16,890 nucleotides of DNA from an uncultured Anaerovibrio sp. (GCA_934196075.1 CAKPVW010000044.1:1-16890), one strand, 5' to 3'. Shown: positions 7,643-13,714, counted from the stretch's first letter. Numbers and translations are program-made. Notes: generated by a model from the sequence alone, not told the origin.

Positions 7643-8563
7643 ATGGTAAAAAAATTGATGAGTCTGCTGATGTGTGCAGTTTTGATGTTTACTATGACGG
7701 GAACAGCTTTTGCAGATGTGGCCAATACGGCTGAGGATAAACTGTCTGCTGTAGAGATTACTTTATATGGTACAGCTCAGACGGGCCCACTGTCTGATAG
7801 AATTGACAGGTTGGAAAAGGATTTTGAGGGGGCATATACTGGTGGCAGTATGATGGATCGCATAAATGCTTTATATGATGCCACCTATGACAATTCTGTC
7901 AGTCCTTCTCTGATTACCCAGATGAATGCATTGGAATGGACCATTTCCCACAAGGTGAGTATGGACTGTATGCAGCAGCGGGTGACAGATATGGAGATTA
8001 ATGTTAAAGGCAAAACATCTACGGGCACCTTTAAATCTAGAGTAGAGCTTCTGTCCGAATTTGCCTTTGGCTCCAAGACTATTCCATTGGTGCAGACCAC
8101 GATTCCTGCTAATACCTTGGCTAAGGTAGCTTTGGTAGATAGGCTCAATGCCAAGAATTTGAAAAAGGGTGATGTTATCCGCTTGAAAGCCGCTGAGGAT
8201 GTAATTGAGGATGGTATGCTGCTGTTTACTGAGGGCGCTGCCGGTGAGGGTGTTGTAACCAAGGTCAGCCAGGCCAAGAATTTTGGCCGCAATGCGGAGA
8301 TTGAAATTGATTTCAAGTATTTGACGGCAGTGGATGGTCGCCAGCTGGATATGGTGCTGGGGGAGGAATCCAAGAAGAGTATGGAACAGCTTGGTATGGC
8401 TGCTGGAGCAAGTATTGCTGGCATGCTGGTGCTGGGGCCAATTGGCATCATTGGCGGAGCCTTCGTTAACGGCAAGAATATTGATTTGCCAGAGGGCACT
8501 GAGCTGTATATCCAGACCCGTAATGATGAGGTAATCTACGCAATCCCAACCACCGCAGAATAA
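7643..8563 (+). CDS. Secreted protein with LE-YG-type repeats and C-terminal glycine-rich segment, function unknown
   Basis: I do not recognise a named function. The 306-residue product starts with a clear Sec signal peptide: MVKK, a hydrophobic core, and AFA-D, with likely cleavage after residue 24. Two related units follow at about 34-63 and 113-143, sharing the order E-I-x-x-x-G-x-x-x-T-G-x-x-x-x-R-x-x-x-L; a partial unit lies near 67-80. The region 150-240 looks beta-rich (ANTLAKVALVDRL, KKGDVIRLKAAEDV, EGVVTKVSQAKNFGRNAE). Residues 252-283 form a hydrophobic glycine-zipper-like stretch (MAAGASIAGMLVLGPIG) before DLPEGTELYI. This suggests an envelope or periplasmic protein. AAGGAGGAG at 7628-7636 supports ATG 7643. 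The HEPN gene starts 27 nt after its stop and may share its transcript. Confidence 0.8.
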   Translation: MVKKLMSLLMCAVLMFTMTGTAFADVANTAEDKLSAVEITLYGTAQTGPLSDRIDRLEKDFEGAYTGGSMMDRINALYDATYDNSVSPSLITQMNALEWTISHKVSMDCMQQRVTDMEINVKGKTSTGTFKSRVELLSEFAFGSKTIPLVQTTIPANTLAKVALVDRLNAKNLKKGDVIRLKAAEDVIEDGMLLFTEGAAGEGVVTKVSQAKNFGRNAEIEIDFKYLTAVDGRQLDMVLGEESKKSMEQLGMAAGASIAGMLVLGPIGIIGGAFVNGKNIDLPEGTELYIQTRNDEVIYAIPTTAE

Positions 8564-8590
8564 GCTTTGAATATATGGAGGGTGATAGGT

Positions 8591-8992
8591 ATGACCTTGG
8601 AGGCTCGATATAAATCCTACACGCACTCCTTAGAGGTGCTGGCAAAAGCAAAAGAACGAGATTTAAGCGACTCATTTATTGCCTGTGGAATATGTGGCAA
8701 GTTCTCCATAACATTTGATTTGGCTTGGAAGGTGATGAAGGATATTCTGTGGCAGCATTATGAGATTACGGATTTTGTGGCAGGCTCTCCAAGAGAGGTA
8801 TTGCGACATTCCTTCAGGGCTCGGCTGATTCAAGGCGATGAATGGATGGAAATGCTAAAGGTTCGCAATCAGCTGTCTCATGATTATGATGGATTGGTGG
8901 TAAAGGAATATTGCCAGACTATTGTGGATAGCTATATTGACAAGCTGGAGGAATTTCAGGCTAGAGTAGTTACTGTATTGCAGGATGCATAA
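8591..8992 (+). CDS. HEPN-domain protein, HI0074 / nucleotidyltransferase substrate-binding family
   Basis: This 133-residue, mainly helical protein matches the HI0074-type family (NTase_sub_bind, related to HepT). Such proteins normally pair with a small minimal nucleotidyltransferase (MNT) encoded next door; some HepT pairs act as toxin-antitoxin modules in which the HEPN partner is an RNase modified by MNT. Visible features are KFSITFDLAWKVMKD (37-51), SPREVLRHSFRARLI (66-80) and VRNQLSHDYD, which contains the HEPN motif R-x4-H-x-Y (Arg92, His97, Tyr99). ATG 8591 has GGAGG at 8577-8581 nine bases ahead; an in-frame TTG at 8567 is less likely. No MNT gene is found on either side, which is unusual. 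A 54-bp fragment matching the 3' part of this gene occurs at 11651-11704. Confidence 0.85.
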   Translation: MTLEARYKSYTHSLEVLAKAKERDLSDSFIACGICGKFSITFDLAWKVMKDILWQHYEITDFVAGSPREVLRHSFRARLIQGDEWMEMLKVRNQLSHDYDGLVVKEYCQTIVDSYIDKLEEFQARVVTVLQDA

Positions 8993-8998
8993 AGAAAC

Positions 8999-9143
8999 AT
9001 AACGAGGTGTCCGATGTCTCCCACCTCTACAGGTGGCGGGATGTTGTGCTAATGACAGGGTGGAGCTAATATCTCCACCCTTGTCGAAACCCCATTGAAA
9101 GAAAATGCAAAGGTATTTTCTTTGAATAATGTAGGGGTTATAA
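8999..9143 (+). repeat. Structured 145-bp repeat, copy 1
   Basis: This nearly matches 13351-13495, the same length with the same ends (ATAACGAGG to GGGGTTATAA). Predicted pairings: closing stem ACGAG (9002-9006) with CTTGT (9080-9084); hairpin CCACCT (9021-9026) with AGGTGG (9031-9036); hairpin GGGTGGAG (9058-9065) with CTCCACCC (9073-9080); and a long A/T-rich 3' hairpin from AACCCC to GGGGTT with AAAGAAAATGC facing GTATTTTCTTT. An alternative pairing, GAGGTG (9004-9009) with CACCTC (9022-9027), excludes the first two. Strand is assigned from the orientation shared by all copies. No ORF lies inside. It may be a mobile-element derivative or a structured RNA. Confidence 0.85.
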
Positions 9144-9145
9144 AC

Positions 9146-9191
9146 AAAAAGATTAGCAATTGTCTTTGACGAGGCTTGCTAATCTTTTTTT
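9146..9191 (+). terminator. Intrinsic terminator after the HEPN gene and repeat copy 1
   Basis: AAAGATTAGCAA (9148-9159) pairs perfectly with TTGCTAATCTTT (9176-9187), followed by further T. This 12-bp stem separates the HEPN region from the acyltransferase cassette. Confidence 0.9.
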
Positions 9192-9206
9192 ATGCTGTTA
9201 AGTGTC

Positions 9207-9234
9207 TTGCTAGGGGGGGCAAAAGTATTATAAT
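9207..9234 (+). promoter_or_regulatory. Promoter of the SGNH-MBOAT cassette
   Basis: TTGCTA (9207-9212), 16-bp spacer, TATAAT (9229-9234), just after the terminator and about 30 bp before the TTG start. Confidence 0.6.
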
Positions 9235-9263
9235 GATAGACAACAAGCGGAGGTGGTTTGCCA

Positions 9264-10268
9264 TTGATTAGTGGAAGAAAACTATTTTTTTATTTTAGTG
9301 TATTTGTATTGGTAACGTTAGTAGCTAATGGAATTTGCTATTTTTATTACAGTCCTGCGATACAAATTGCAAATCATGAAAAATTTACAGATTTGAAAAA
9401 CATTACATCCAATCATAATCCACATGGTGGGGAAGGATATGGAAACATTACCATAGATCAAAATGGTTTTAACAATCAATCAAAATTTCCTATTGAAGAT
9501 TCTAGGATAGTGTGTATAGGATCTTCTCAAACAGAAGCGCAGCATGTTGGATCTAATGAAAATTTTGTGAGCATAATAAATCAGGAATATCCAGAAGCAA
9601 AGGCATATAATGTAGGTATTTCAGCTTCTACCTTTGCAAGTACTTTTTTTAGAATAACACCATTAAAAGAAAAATTTCCCAATGCACGTGTTTTTATTTT
9701 TGAGATAAATAACATGCCATCCTTAGAAGATTTAAAAAGAATGGAAAAAATACTGTCTGAAAATAATGTGCCTGAGAAAGATATTAGTTGGAAAAATGGT
9801 AATTTTATTTTGAAGGCTATGGGAACTATTCCACTTTGTAGATTACTTTGGAAGCAATATGATCATCAAAGGAAGAATGCTGACAGCAAGCCGGTAAAAA
9901 AGGAGTCCTTTGATGGTGAGTCATATGAATATTATTTAAGACGTGTGCTGTCATTAGGAAAGAAAAAAGCGGGAAATACCGATATTGTAATATTTTATTT
10001 GGCTAGCACAAAACTTGATAAAAATGGAGAAATTGAAATTAGTGAAGATGATGGGCAGAATGCTATATTTAAGAAGACATGCAAGGATATAGGTATTAAC
10101 TATTTAGATATGTCAGTGCCGTTTACAGAGTCCTATAGAAGAAAACATGTTTTACCGTATGGTTTTCTCAACAGTCGTATAGGAACAGGTCATTTAAATA
10201 TATATGGACACCGCATTATAGCTGATTCGTTAGAAAAAATTTTGGAGGATGGTGCTTATATAAGATGA
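9264..10268 (+). CDS. Membrane-anchored SGNH/AlgX-like acyltransferase partner protein
   Basis: A ~334-residue protein with one N-terminal membrane segment (about residues 5-26) and an extracytoplasmic SGNH-like domain. Block I is IVCIGSSQTEAQ, with the second serine of GSS in the nucleophile position. YNVGIS fits the block II glycine, and GTGHLNIYGH holds the C-terminal histidine region. The partner MBOAT gene overlaps by four bases (ATGA), so the pair resembles AlgI with AlgJ/X, or DltB with DltD, in which the SGNH protein completes acyl transfer to an exported polymer. No ATG fits the start. TTG 9264 is seven bases after GGAGGTGG (9249-9256); TTG 9258 is too close. The gene is visibly AT-rich compared with the tetrapyrrole genes. 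Substrate is unknown. Confidence 0.78.
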   Translation: MISGRKLFFYFSVFVLVTLVANGICYFYYSPAIQIANHEKFTDLKNITSNHNPHGGEGYGNITIDQNGFNNQSKFPIEDSRIVCIGSSQTEAQHVGSNENFVSIINQEYPEAKAYNVGISASTFASTFFRITPLKEKFPNARVFIFEINNMPSLEDLKRMEKILSENNVPEKDISWKNGNFILKAMGTIPLCRLLWKQYDHQRKNADSKPVKKESFDGESYEYYLRRVLSLGKKKAGNTDIVIFYLASTKLDKNGEIEISEDDGQNAIFKKTCKDIGINYLDMSVPFTESYRRKHVLPYGFLNSRIGTGHLNIYGHRIIADSLEKILEDGAYIR

Positions 10269-11638
10269 ATTTTTTTAGTATAAATTTCTTGCTATTTTTT
10301 TTAGTTGTTATAGTAATATTAAAAAATACAAAAAAATTAGACCAACGTAATATTGTATTACTAATATCAAGTTATACATTTTATGGAGTTTGGGATATAC
10401 GTTTCTTAGCATTATTGTTTTTTATATCCATGACAGTTTATGTTAGTGGATTAAATATTAAAAACAAGGCGTTTTTATATGCGGGGGTATTAATACCTTT
10501 AGTTTCATTGGGACTATTCAAGTACTTTAATTTTTTTAGTCAATCCTTTAGCAATTTATTTGGAATTTCTGATTTTGTAACATTGAATGTGGTGCTTCCT
10601 CTGGGAATATCTTTTTATGTTTTTTTGGCGATAAGCTATGTATTGGATGTTTATCATAATAAAATTCCTTGCGAAAGGAATTTTGTCAATGTGTTGTTAT
10701 ATATAAGTTTTTTTCCTACAATAGTATCTGGCCCCATAACAAAAGCAAGAGTTCTTTTGCCACAGATACAAGTATTTAATCCTATAAAGATTAATGCTAT
10801 ATACATCGGCGTTCAATTTTTTATGCTTGGCTGCATAAAAAAATTTGTTTTAGCAGATAATATGGGGGTATTGGTGGATGAAGTATATAGCGCACCGTTA
10901 GCATTTGATAGTTTAACGGTATGGTTAGCTGTTATATCGTATTCCATTCAACTTTATTTAGATTTTTCCGGCTATTCGGATATGGCAATTGGTTGTGCAA
11001 AATGTCTAGGATTTAATTTAACAGAAAACTTTAACATGCCGTATTTAGCAAAAAATATTAGTGAGTTTTGGAAGCGATGGCATATAAGCTTGTCCTCCTG
11101 GTTGCAGGAGTATTTGTACTTTAGCTTAGGAGGAAGTCATTGTAGCAAAATAAAAACTTATCGCAATTTATTGGTGACCATGTTGATTTGCGGGCTTTGG
11201 CATGGAGCAGCTTGGAATTTTATTTTATGGGGTGGCGTACATGGAATAATATTGTTAGTTCATAAGTGTTATCAGGAGTCTATTGGCTCTAGAATAAACA
11301 TGCCATCTGTTGTTAAGGTGTTATTGACTTTTTTGGCAGTTACAATTTGTTGGATTTTCTTTAGAGCCTCAGATTTAACCAATATTACACAGATTTTATA
11401 TAGAATGTTTATTTTTGATATGAATCATATTAATCATATGTATATATGGTCAGTAATAGGAATTATATGGATGATTTCAATATCTATATATGTTGTGTAC
11501 AAATTAGATTGGAATGGAATGCGCCCTGTTTATGATATAACAAGTGGTAAGGGATTTTTTGTATTTTGCTTGGAACTATATTTTATATTAGGGCTTTTTT
11601 ATACGGGAAATAATCCTTTTGTATATGCTGCATTTTGA
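10265..11638 (+). CDS. MBOAT family O-acyltransferase (AlgI/DltB-like)
   Basis: This 457-residue polytopic membrane protein belongs to the MBOAT family, which moves acyl groups across the membrane for O-acylation of exported polysaccharides or teichoic acids. Motifs in order: FKYFNFF (85-91), LPLGISFYVF (111-120), FFPTIVSGPITK (149-160), YLDFSGYSDMAIG (231-243), NFNMPYLAKNISEFWKRWH with His273, then GLWHGAAWNFILWGG with the putative catalytic His313. The start overlaps the SGNH gene by ATGA, indicating coupled translation. It is AT-rich with many ATA and AGA codons, like its partner, which suggests joint acquisition. No glycosyltransferase or polymerase genes surround it, so the acylated polymer must be made elsewhere. 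No terminator follows directly. Confidence 0.93.
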   Translation: MNFFSINFLLFFLVVIVILKNTKKLDQRNIVLLISSYTFYGVWDIRFLALLFFISMTVYVSGLNIKNKAFLYAGVLIPLVSLGLFKYFNFFSQSFSNLFGISDFVTLNVVLPLGISFYVFLAISYVLDVYHNKIPCERNFVNVLLYISFFPTIVSGPITKARVLLPQIQVFNPIKINAIYIGVQFFMLGCIKKFVLADNMGVLVDEVYSAPLAFDSLTVWLAVISYSIQLYLDFSGYSDMAIGCAKCLGFNLTENFNMPYLAKNISEFWKRWHISLSSWLQEYLYFSLGGSHCSKIKTYRNLLVTMLICGLWHGAAWNFILWGGVHGIILLVHKCYQESIGSRINMPSVVKVLLTFLAVTICWIFFRASDLTNITQILYRMFIFDMNHINHMYIWSVIGIIWMISISIYVVYKLDWNGMRPVYDITSGKGFFVFCLELYFILGLFYTGNNPFVYAAF

Positions 11639-11650
11639 TAACGCCCAAAC

Positions 11651-11704
11651 TGCCAGACGATTGTGGATAGCTATATTGGCATGCTGAAGGAGTTTTCTTA
11701 TTAA
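11651..11704 (+). pseudogene. 3' fragment of an HI0074/HEPN-family gene
   Basis: Translation from 11651 to TAA 11702-11704 reads CQTIVDSYIGMLKEFSY, against CQTIVDSYIDKLEEFQA near the end of the HEPN protein at 8591-8992. DNA identity is about 40 of 45 bases and starts abruptly at TGCCAGAC. The fragment lies 12 bp after the MBOAT stop. Nothing upstream matches, so it is a decayed paralogue or partial duplication flanking the acyltransferase cassette. Confidence 0.8.
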
Positions 11705-11832
11705 GGTGAAATATATGGTATAATTGGTGTGAAAGATAGAAGTATCAAAAAATGATGTAATTGAGGATAATGGGTTTTATTATATAAAGACGTAAGCGAC
11801 TGTTTAAAACTATAGAGGAAGGAGTGAATGAA

Positions 11833-12006
11833 ATGTGTGAGGTCATTGAGAAATATATAGCTGAAGGACGACGTGAAGGTAGGCGTGAGGGAAAGGCAGA
11901 GGCTATAAGAAGCTTGATGGAGTCCATGAGTATGACAGCGGAGCAGGCTATGAAAGCTTTGAAAATACCAGCAGGAGAGTTTGGGAAATATATGACCTTG
12001 CTGTGA
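11833..12006 (+). CDS. Small charged protein with EGRREGRREGKAEA repeat
   Basis: A 57-residue product starting MCEVIEKYIAEGRREG. ATG 11833 has GGAAGGAG (11817-11824) eight bases upstream; GTG 11824 overlaps that site. Residues 10-24 are a charged repeat, followed by a helix and a short helix-turn-helix-like tail (MTAEQAMKALKIPAGEFGKYM). The composition resembles the C-terminal tails of Rpn/PD-(D/E)XK transposase-like nucleases, where EGR/EGK repeats precede a short alpha-helical end, so this may be a detached tail or an independently expressed small protein. No nuclease core is visible upstream. A TATAAT at 11719-11724 could belong to its promoter, but no good -35 is seen. A shared terminator follows. 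Confidence 0.6.
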   Translation: MCEVIEKYIAEGRREGRREGKAEAIRSLMESMSMTAEQAMKALKIPAGEFGKYMTLL

Positions 12007-12018
12007 TGGATTAGAATG

Positions 12019-12057
12019 AAAAAACTCGTGCTCCTGAGTGGGAGGACGAGTTTTTTT
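12019..12057. terminator. Bidirectional terminator between the small ORF and bioY
   Basis: AAAAACTCGT (12020-12029) pairs with ACGAGTTTTT (12046-12055), with inner CTCC/GGAG pairing. A-tract on the left and T-tract on the right let it work for both converging genes. Confidence 0.9.
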
Positions 12058-12099
12058 GTGCCCGAATGGGGGAATATAGATATCTAATGACGAAGTTTT

Positions 12100-12666
12100 T
12101 TAGTCTAAATGAAATAGGGGCTTGATGCGTTTTACCATAAAGGCTGCCACAATGCATAGGCAGATATCTCCTGGTACTGCCAAAATAAAACAGTAGAGGA
12201 AGAGAGGCCATAGGGCAATAGGGGTATCAATTACATAATTGCAGATAATATAGTAGTATACCATGCCCATGCCGTATACTACCAGTAGGCCGGCGAAGTT
12301 GGCAGCCAGATAATAAGATATTTTCTGACTAGTGTTTTTCTCTGCTAGATAGGCAGTCAGCCAGGTGCCCATGGCGAAGCCAATGAGGTAACCGAAGCTA
12401 GGCTTGAATACATACCAAAATCCGCCTCCTTCGGCGAAGATGGGCAAGCCAACAAGTCCTAGCAGTACATAGGTTAGTACAGCCATAGTTCCCCAGCGGC
12501 GGTCCAGCAGAAGGCCTGCCAGCATGGTGAATAAATATTGCAAGGTAAAGGGTACCACTGGTACGGGAATCTTAATAAAAGCACCACTGGCAATGAGGGC
12601 TACGAAAAGCCCACAATAGGTAAGTGCCCGGGTTTTGTTACGACTATGTGAAATAGCTGTAGACAA
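12100..12666 (-). CDS. bioY: Biotin transporter S component BioY
   Basis: BioY is the substrate-binding membrane subunit of ECF-type biotin uptake. The 188-residue protein has about six hydrophobic segments, and the family pattern is clear: IKIPVPVVPFTLQ, LLGLVGLPIFAEGGG, and FKPSFGYLIGFAMG. No EcfA or EcfT gene is nearby, so it would use a shared energising module or act alone. The start is TTG 12666: AAGGAG (12680-12675 on the minus strand) lies eight bases before it, whereas GTG 12675 overlaps that site. It is convergent with the small ORF and shares its terminator. A likely BirA operator overlies its promoter, giving biotin-dependent repression. Confidence 0.95.
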   Translation of the reverse strand: MSTAISHSRNKTRALTYCGLFVALIASGAFIKIPVPVVPFTLQYLFTMLAGLLLDRRWGTMAVLTYVLLGLVGLPIFAEGGGFWYVFKPSFGYLIGFAMGTWLTAYLAEKNTSQKISYYLAANFAGLLVVYGMGMVYYYIICNYVIDTPIALWPLFLYCFILAVPGDICLCIVAAFMVKRIKPLFHLD

Positions 12667-12709
12667 ATAAATCACTCCTTTGATTTTGCACTAAATTGAC
12701 TACAGTATT

Positions 12710-12738
12710 ATTTTAGCTGTTTATGGGAATATTGTCAA
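12710..12738 (-). promoter_or_regulatory. bioY promoter
   Basis: Read on the minus strand: TTGACA (12738-12733), 17-bp spacer, TAAAAT (12715-12710). The start codon is about 45 bp downstream. Confidence 0.85.
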
Positions 12739-12763
12739 CTAATCACGTGTTGTTGGTTGACGA
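12732..12763. promoter_or_regulatory. BirA (biotin repressor) operator
   Basis: On the plus strand TTGTCAACT (12732-12740), 14 bp, GGTTGACGA (12755-12763) form an interrupted inverted repeat. It resembles the BirA box TTGTAAACC-N14-16-GGTTTACAA. One half overlaps the bioY -35, as expected for a repressor site. The function of the neighbouring gene makes the call much stronger than the match alone. Confidence 0.75.
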
Positions 12764-12769
12764 AAACAT

Positions 12770-12830
12770 AACACGATTTCCGATGTCCTCAATCTCTATA
12801 ATAGACTCAGTATATCAAGCTGTGGGATTA
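12770..12830 (+). repeat. Possible decayed copy of the structured repeat
   Basis: The stretch shares TCCGATGTC and CTCTATA in the same order and spacing as the structured repeats at 8999, 13351 and 16267. It also begins with ATAACACGA, recalling their ATAACGAGG. The hairpin arms are not preserved. It may be a relic or coincidence. Confidence 0.3.
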
Positions 12831-12878
12831 AGTGGCAATTGCTAAAAGGCAGTGTGAGTTTTTTAGGAAAAAAGACAA

Positions 12879-12908
12879 CAAAAAAGCCCGAAGCCTTGCT
12901 TCGAGCTA
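12879..12908 (-). terminator. Terminator of tRNA-Glu
   Basis: On the minus strand AGCTCGAAG and CTTCGGGCT pair across a short loop and lead into a T-run (plus-strand A-run 12879-12885). It lies ten bases past the tRNA 3' end. Confidence 0.88.
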
Positions 12909-12917
12909 TTATATGCG

Positions 12918-12992
12918 TGGTGACGCGTAAGGGATTCGAACCCTTGAAGCCGCCGTGAGAGGGCGGAGTCTTAACCACTTGACCAACGCGCC
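12918..12992 (-). tRNA. tRNA-Glu (anticodon CUC)
   Basis: The 75-nt gene has all four arms and an encoded CCA. The acceptor strands GGCGCGT and ACGCGTC pair with one G-U. The anticodon stem CCGCC/GGCGG encloses CTCTCAC, giving anticodon CTC at 12957-12959. T-loop TTCGAAT is present. It reads GAG codons. Charged tRNA-Glu is also the substrate of HemA. Confidence 0.96.
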
Positions 12993-13005
12993 GTGAACAA
13001 GAAAT

Positions 13006-13034
13006 ACTATACCATATTGAAAAATATAATGCAA
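13006..13034 (-). promoter_or_regulatory. tRNA-Glu promoter
   Basis: On the minus strand TTGCAT (13034-13029), 17-bp spacer, TATAGT (13011-13006), about 14 bp before the tRNA 5' end. Confidence 0.75.
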
Positions 13035-13132
13035 GCTTTTTTTGAAAAAATAAAAATAACGAGGCGACAGATGGTTTTAGGAGAATGAATTTGTGTACTA
13101 TGGAAGAGGTTTTGTGATAAAATTAAAATAGC

Positions 13133-13160
13133 ATAAAAAAACGGTTGCTTATGCAACCGC
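13133..13160 (-). terminator. Terminator of tRNA-Gly
   Basis: CGGTTGC (13142-13148) pairs with GCAACCG (13153-13159). The plus-strand A-run at 13135-13141 is a T-tract on the minus strand, downstream of the tRNA. Confidence 0.92.
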
Positions 13161-13171
13161 TTAAATTTCTA

Positions 13172-13245
13172 TGGAGCGGGCGAGGGGAATCGAACCCCCC
13201 TCTTTAGCTTGGGAAGCTGACATTCTACCAATGAACTACGCCCGC
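13172..13245 (-). tRNA. tRNA-Gly (anticodon CCC)
   Basis: The 74-nt gene has acceptor GCGGGCG/CGCCCGC, encoded CCA and T-loop TTCGATT. The anticodon loop TTCCCAA gives CCC at 13211-13213, reading GGG. The anticodon stem TCAGC/GCTAA has a C-A mismatch at positions 28 and 42 (13219 and 13205). Confidence 0.94.
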
Positions 13246-13271
13246 AAATTATGAAAACCAATAACATTTAT

Positions 13272-13300
13272 ATAATAGCACGTTTTATATATAATTTCAA
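13272..13300 (-). promoter_or_regulatory. tRNA-Gly promoter
   Basis: On the minus strand TTGAAA (13300-13295), 17-bp spacer, TATTAT (13277-13272), 27 bp before the tRNA. Confidence 0.78.
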
Positions 13301-13350
13301 GAATTGGATTTTATTTTTCTTTTGGCTTGTCATATAGTCAGACCTGATAT

Positions 13351-13495
13351 ATAACGAGGTGTCCGATGTCTCCCACCTCTATAGGTGGCTGGAGGCTGTG
13401 CTAATGACAGGGTGGAGCTAATATCTCCACCCTCGTCGAAACCCCATTGAAAGAAAATGCAAGGGCATTTTCTTTGAATAATCTAGGGGTTATAA
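13351..13495 (+). repeat. Structured 145-bp repeat, copy 2
   Basis: Same ends and length as copy 1 with only scattered changes. The closing stem is fully Watson-Crick here: ACGAG (13354-13358) with CTCGT (13432-13436), where copy 1 has a G-U. The 3' hairpin also changes from G-U to G-C (ATGC facing GCAT). The end GGGGTTATAAT creates a TATAAT at 13491-13496 pointing toward the large hairpin downstream. It sits between the divergent tRNA-Gly promoter and the ilvB leader region. Confidence 0.85.
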
Positions 13496-13509
13496 TGGAG
13501 ATAAGAAAA

Positions 13510-13638
13510 GACCACCAGCAGGCGGCTTGTCCTCCTCGCTAGTCGGTTAATGTTTACATTCACTGCCTCACCCCCTCAGAGTTGAATTTCTCCTTTCTGC
13601 GAGGGTGCAAACAAAACCGCCTGCCGCTTATGGTGGTC
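13510..13638 (+). other. Large nested hairpin, candidate structured RNA upstream of ilvB
   Basis: GACCACCAGCAGGCGG (13510-13525) pairs with CCGCCTGC (13617-13624) and TGGTGGTC (13631-13638), leaving a six-base bulge. Inside, TCCTCGC (13533-13539) can pair with GCGAGGG (13599-13605). CCCTC near 13573-13577 competes for the same GAGGG. No ORF or known riboswitch signature is seen, and no T-box sequence. It may be a free-standing RNA, part of a longer ilvB leader, or another repeat. Confidence 0.6.
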
Positions 13639-13654
13639 AGCAGTATAACTGCCG

Positions 13655-13714
13655 AAATAAGTATATCGTATTGCTGTTTCTATGTATATAGCAATACGAT
13701 ATACTTATTTTGAT
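13655..13714. other. Perfect 21-bp hairpin
   Basis: Bases 13655-13675 (starting AAATAAGTATATCG) are exactly reverse-complemented by 13690-13710, with a 14-base loop and TTTT at 13708-13711. It is AT-rich, so a weak terminator or a small inverted-repeat element are both possible. It ends 25 bp before the ilvB -35. Confidence 0.85.

Noticed and set aside
12796..12978. Minus-strand 60-residue ORF
   Set aside because: It overlaps tRNA-Glu and its terminator and has no coding signature.
8999..13495. CRISPR array from the repeated units
   Set aside because: Only two full units more than 4 kb apart, 145 bp long, with internal hairpins and no regular spacers or cas genes.
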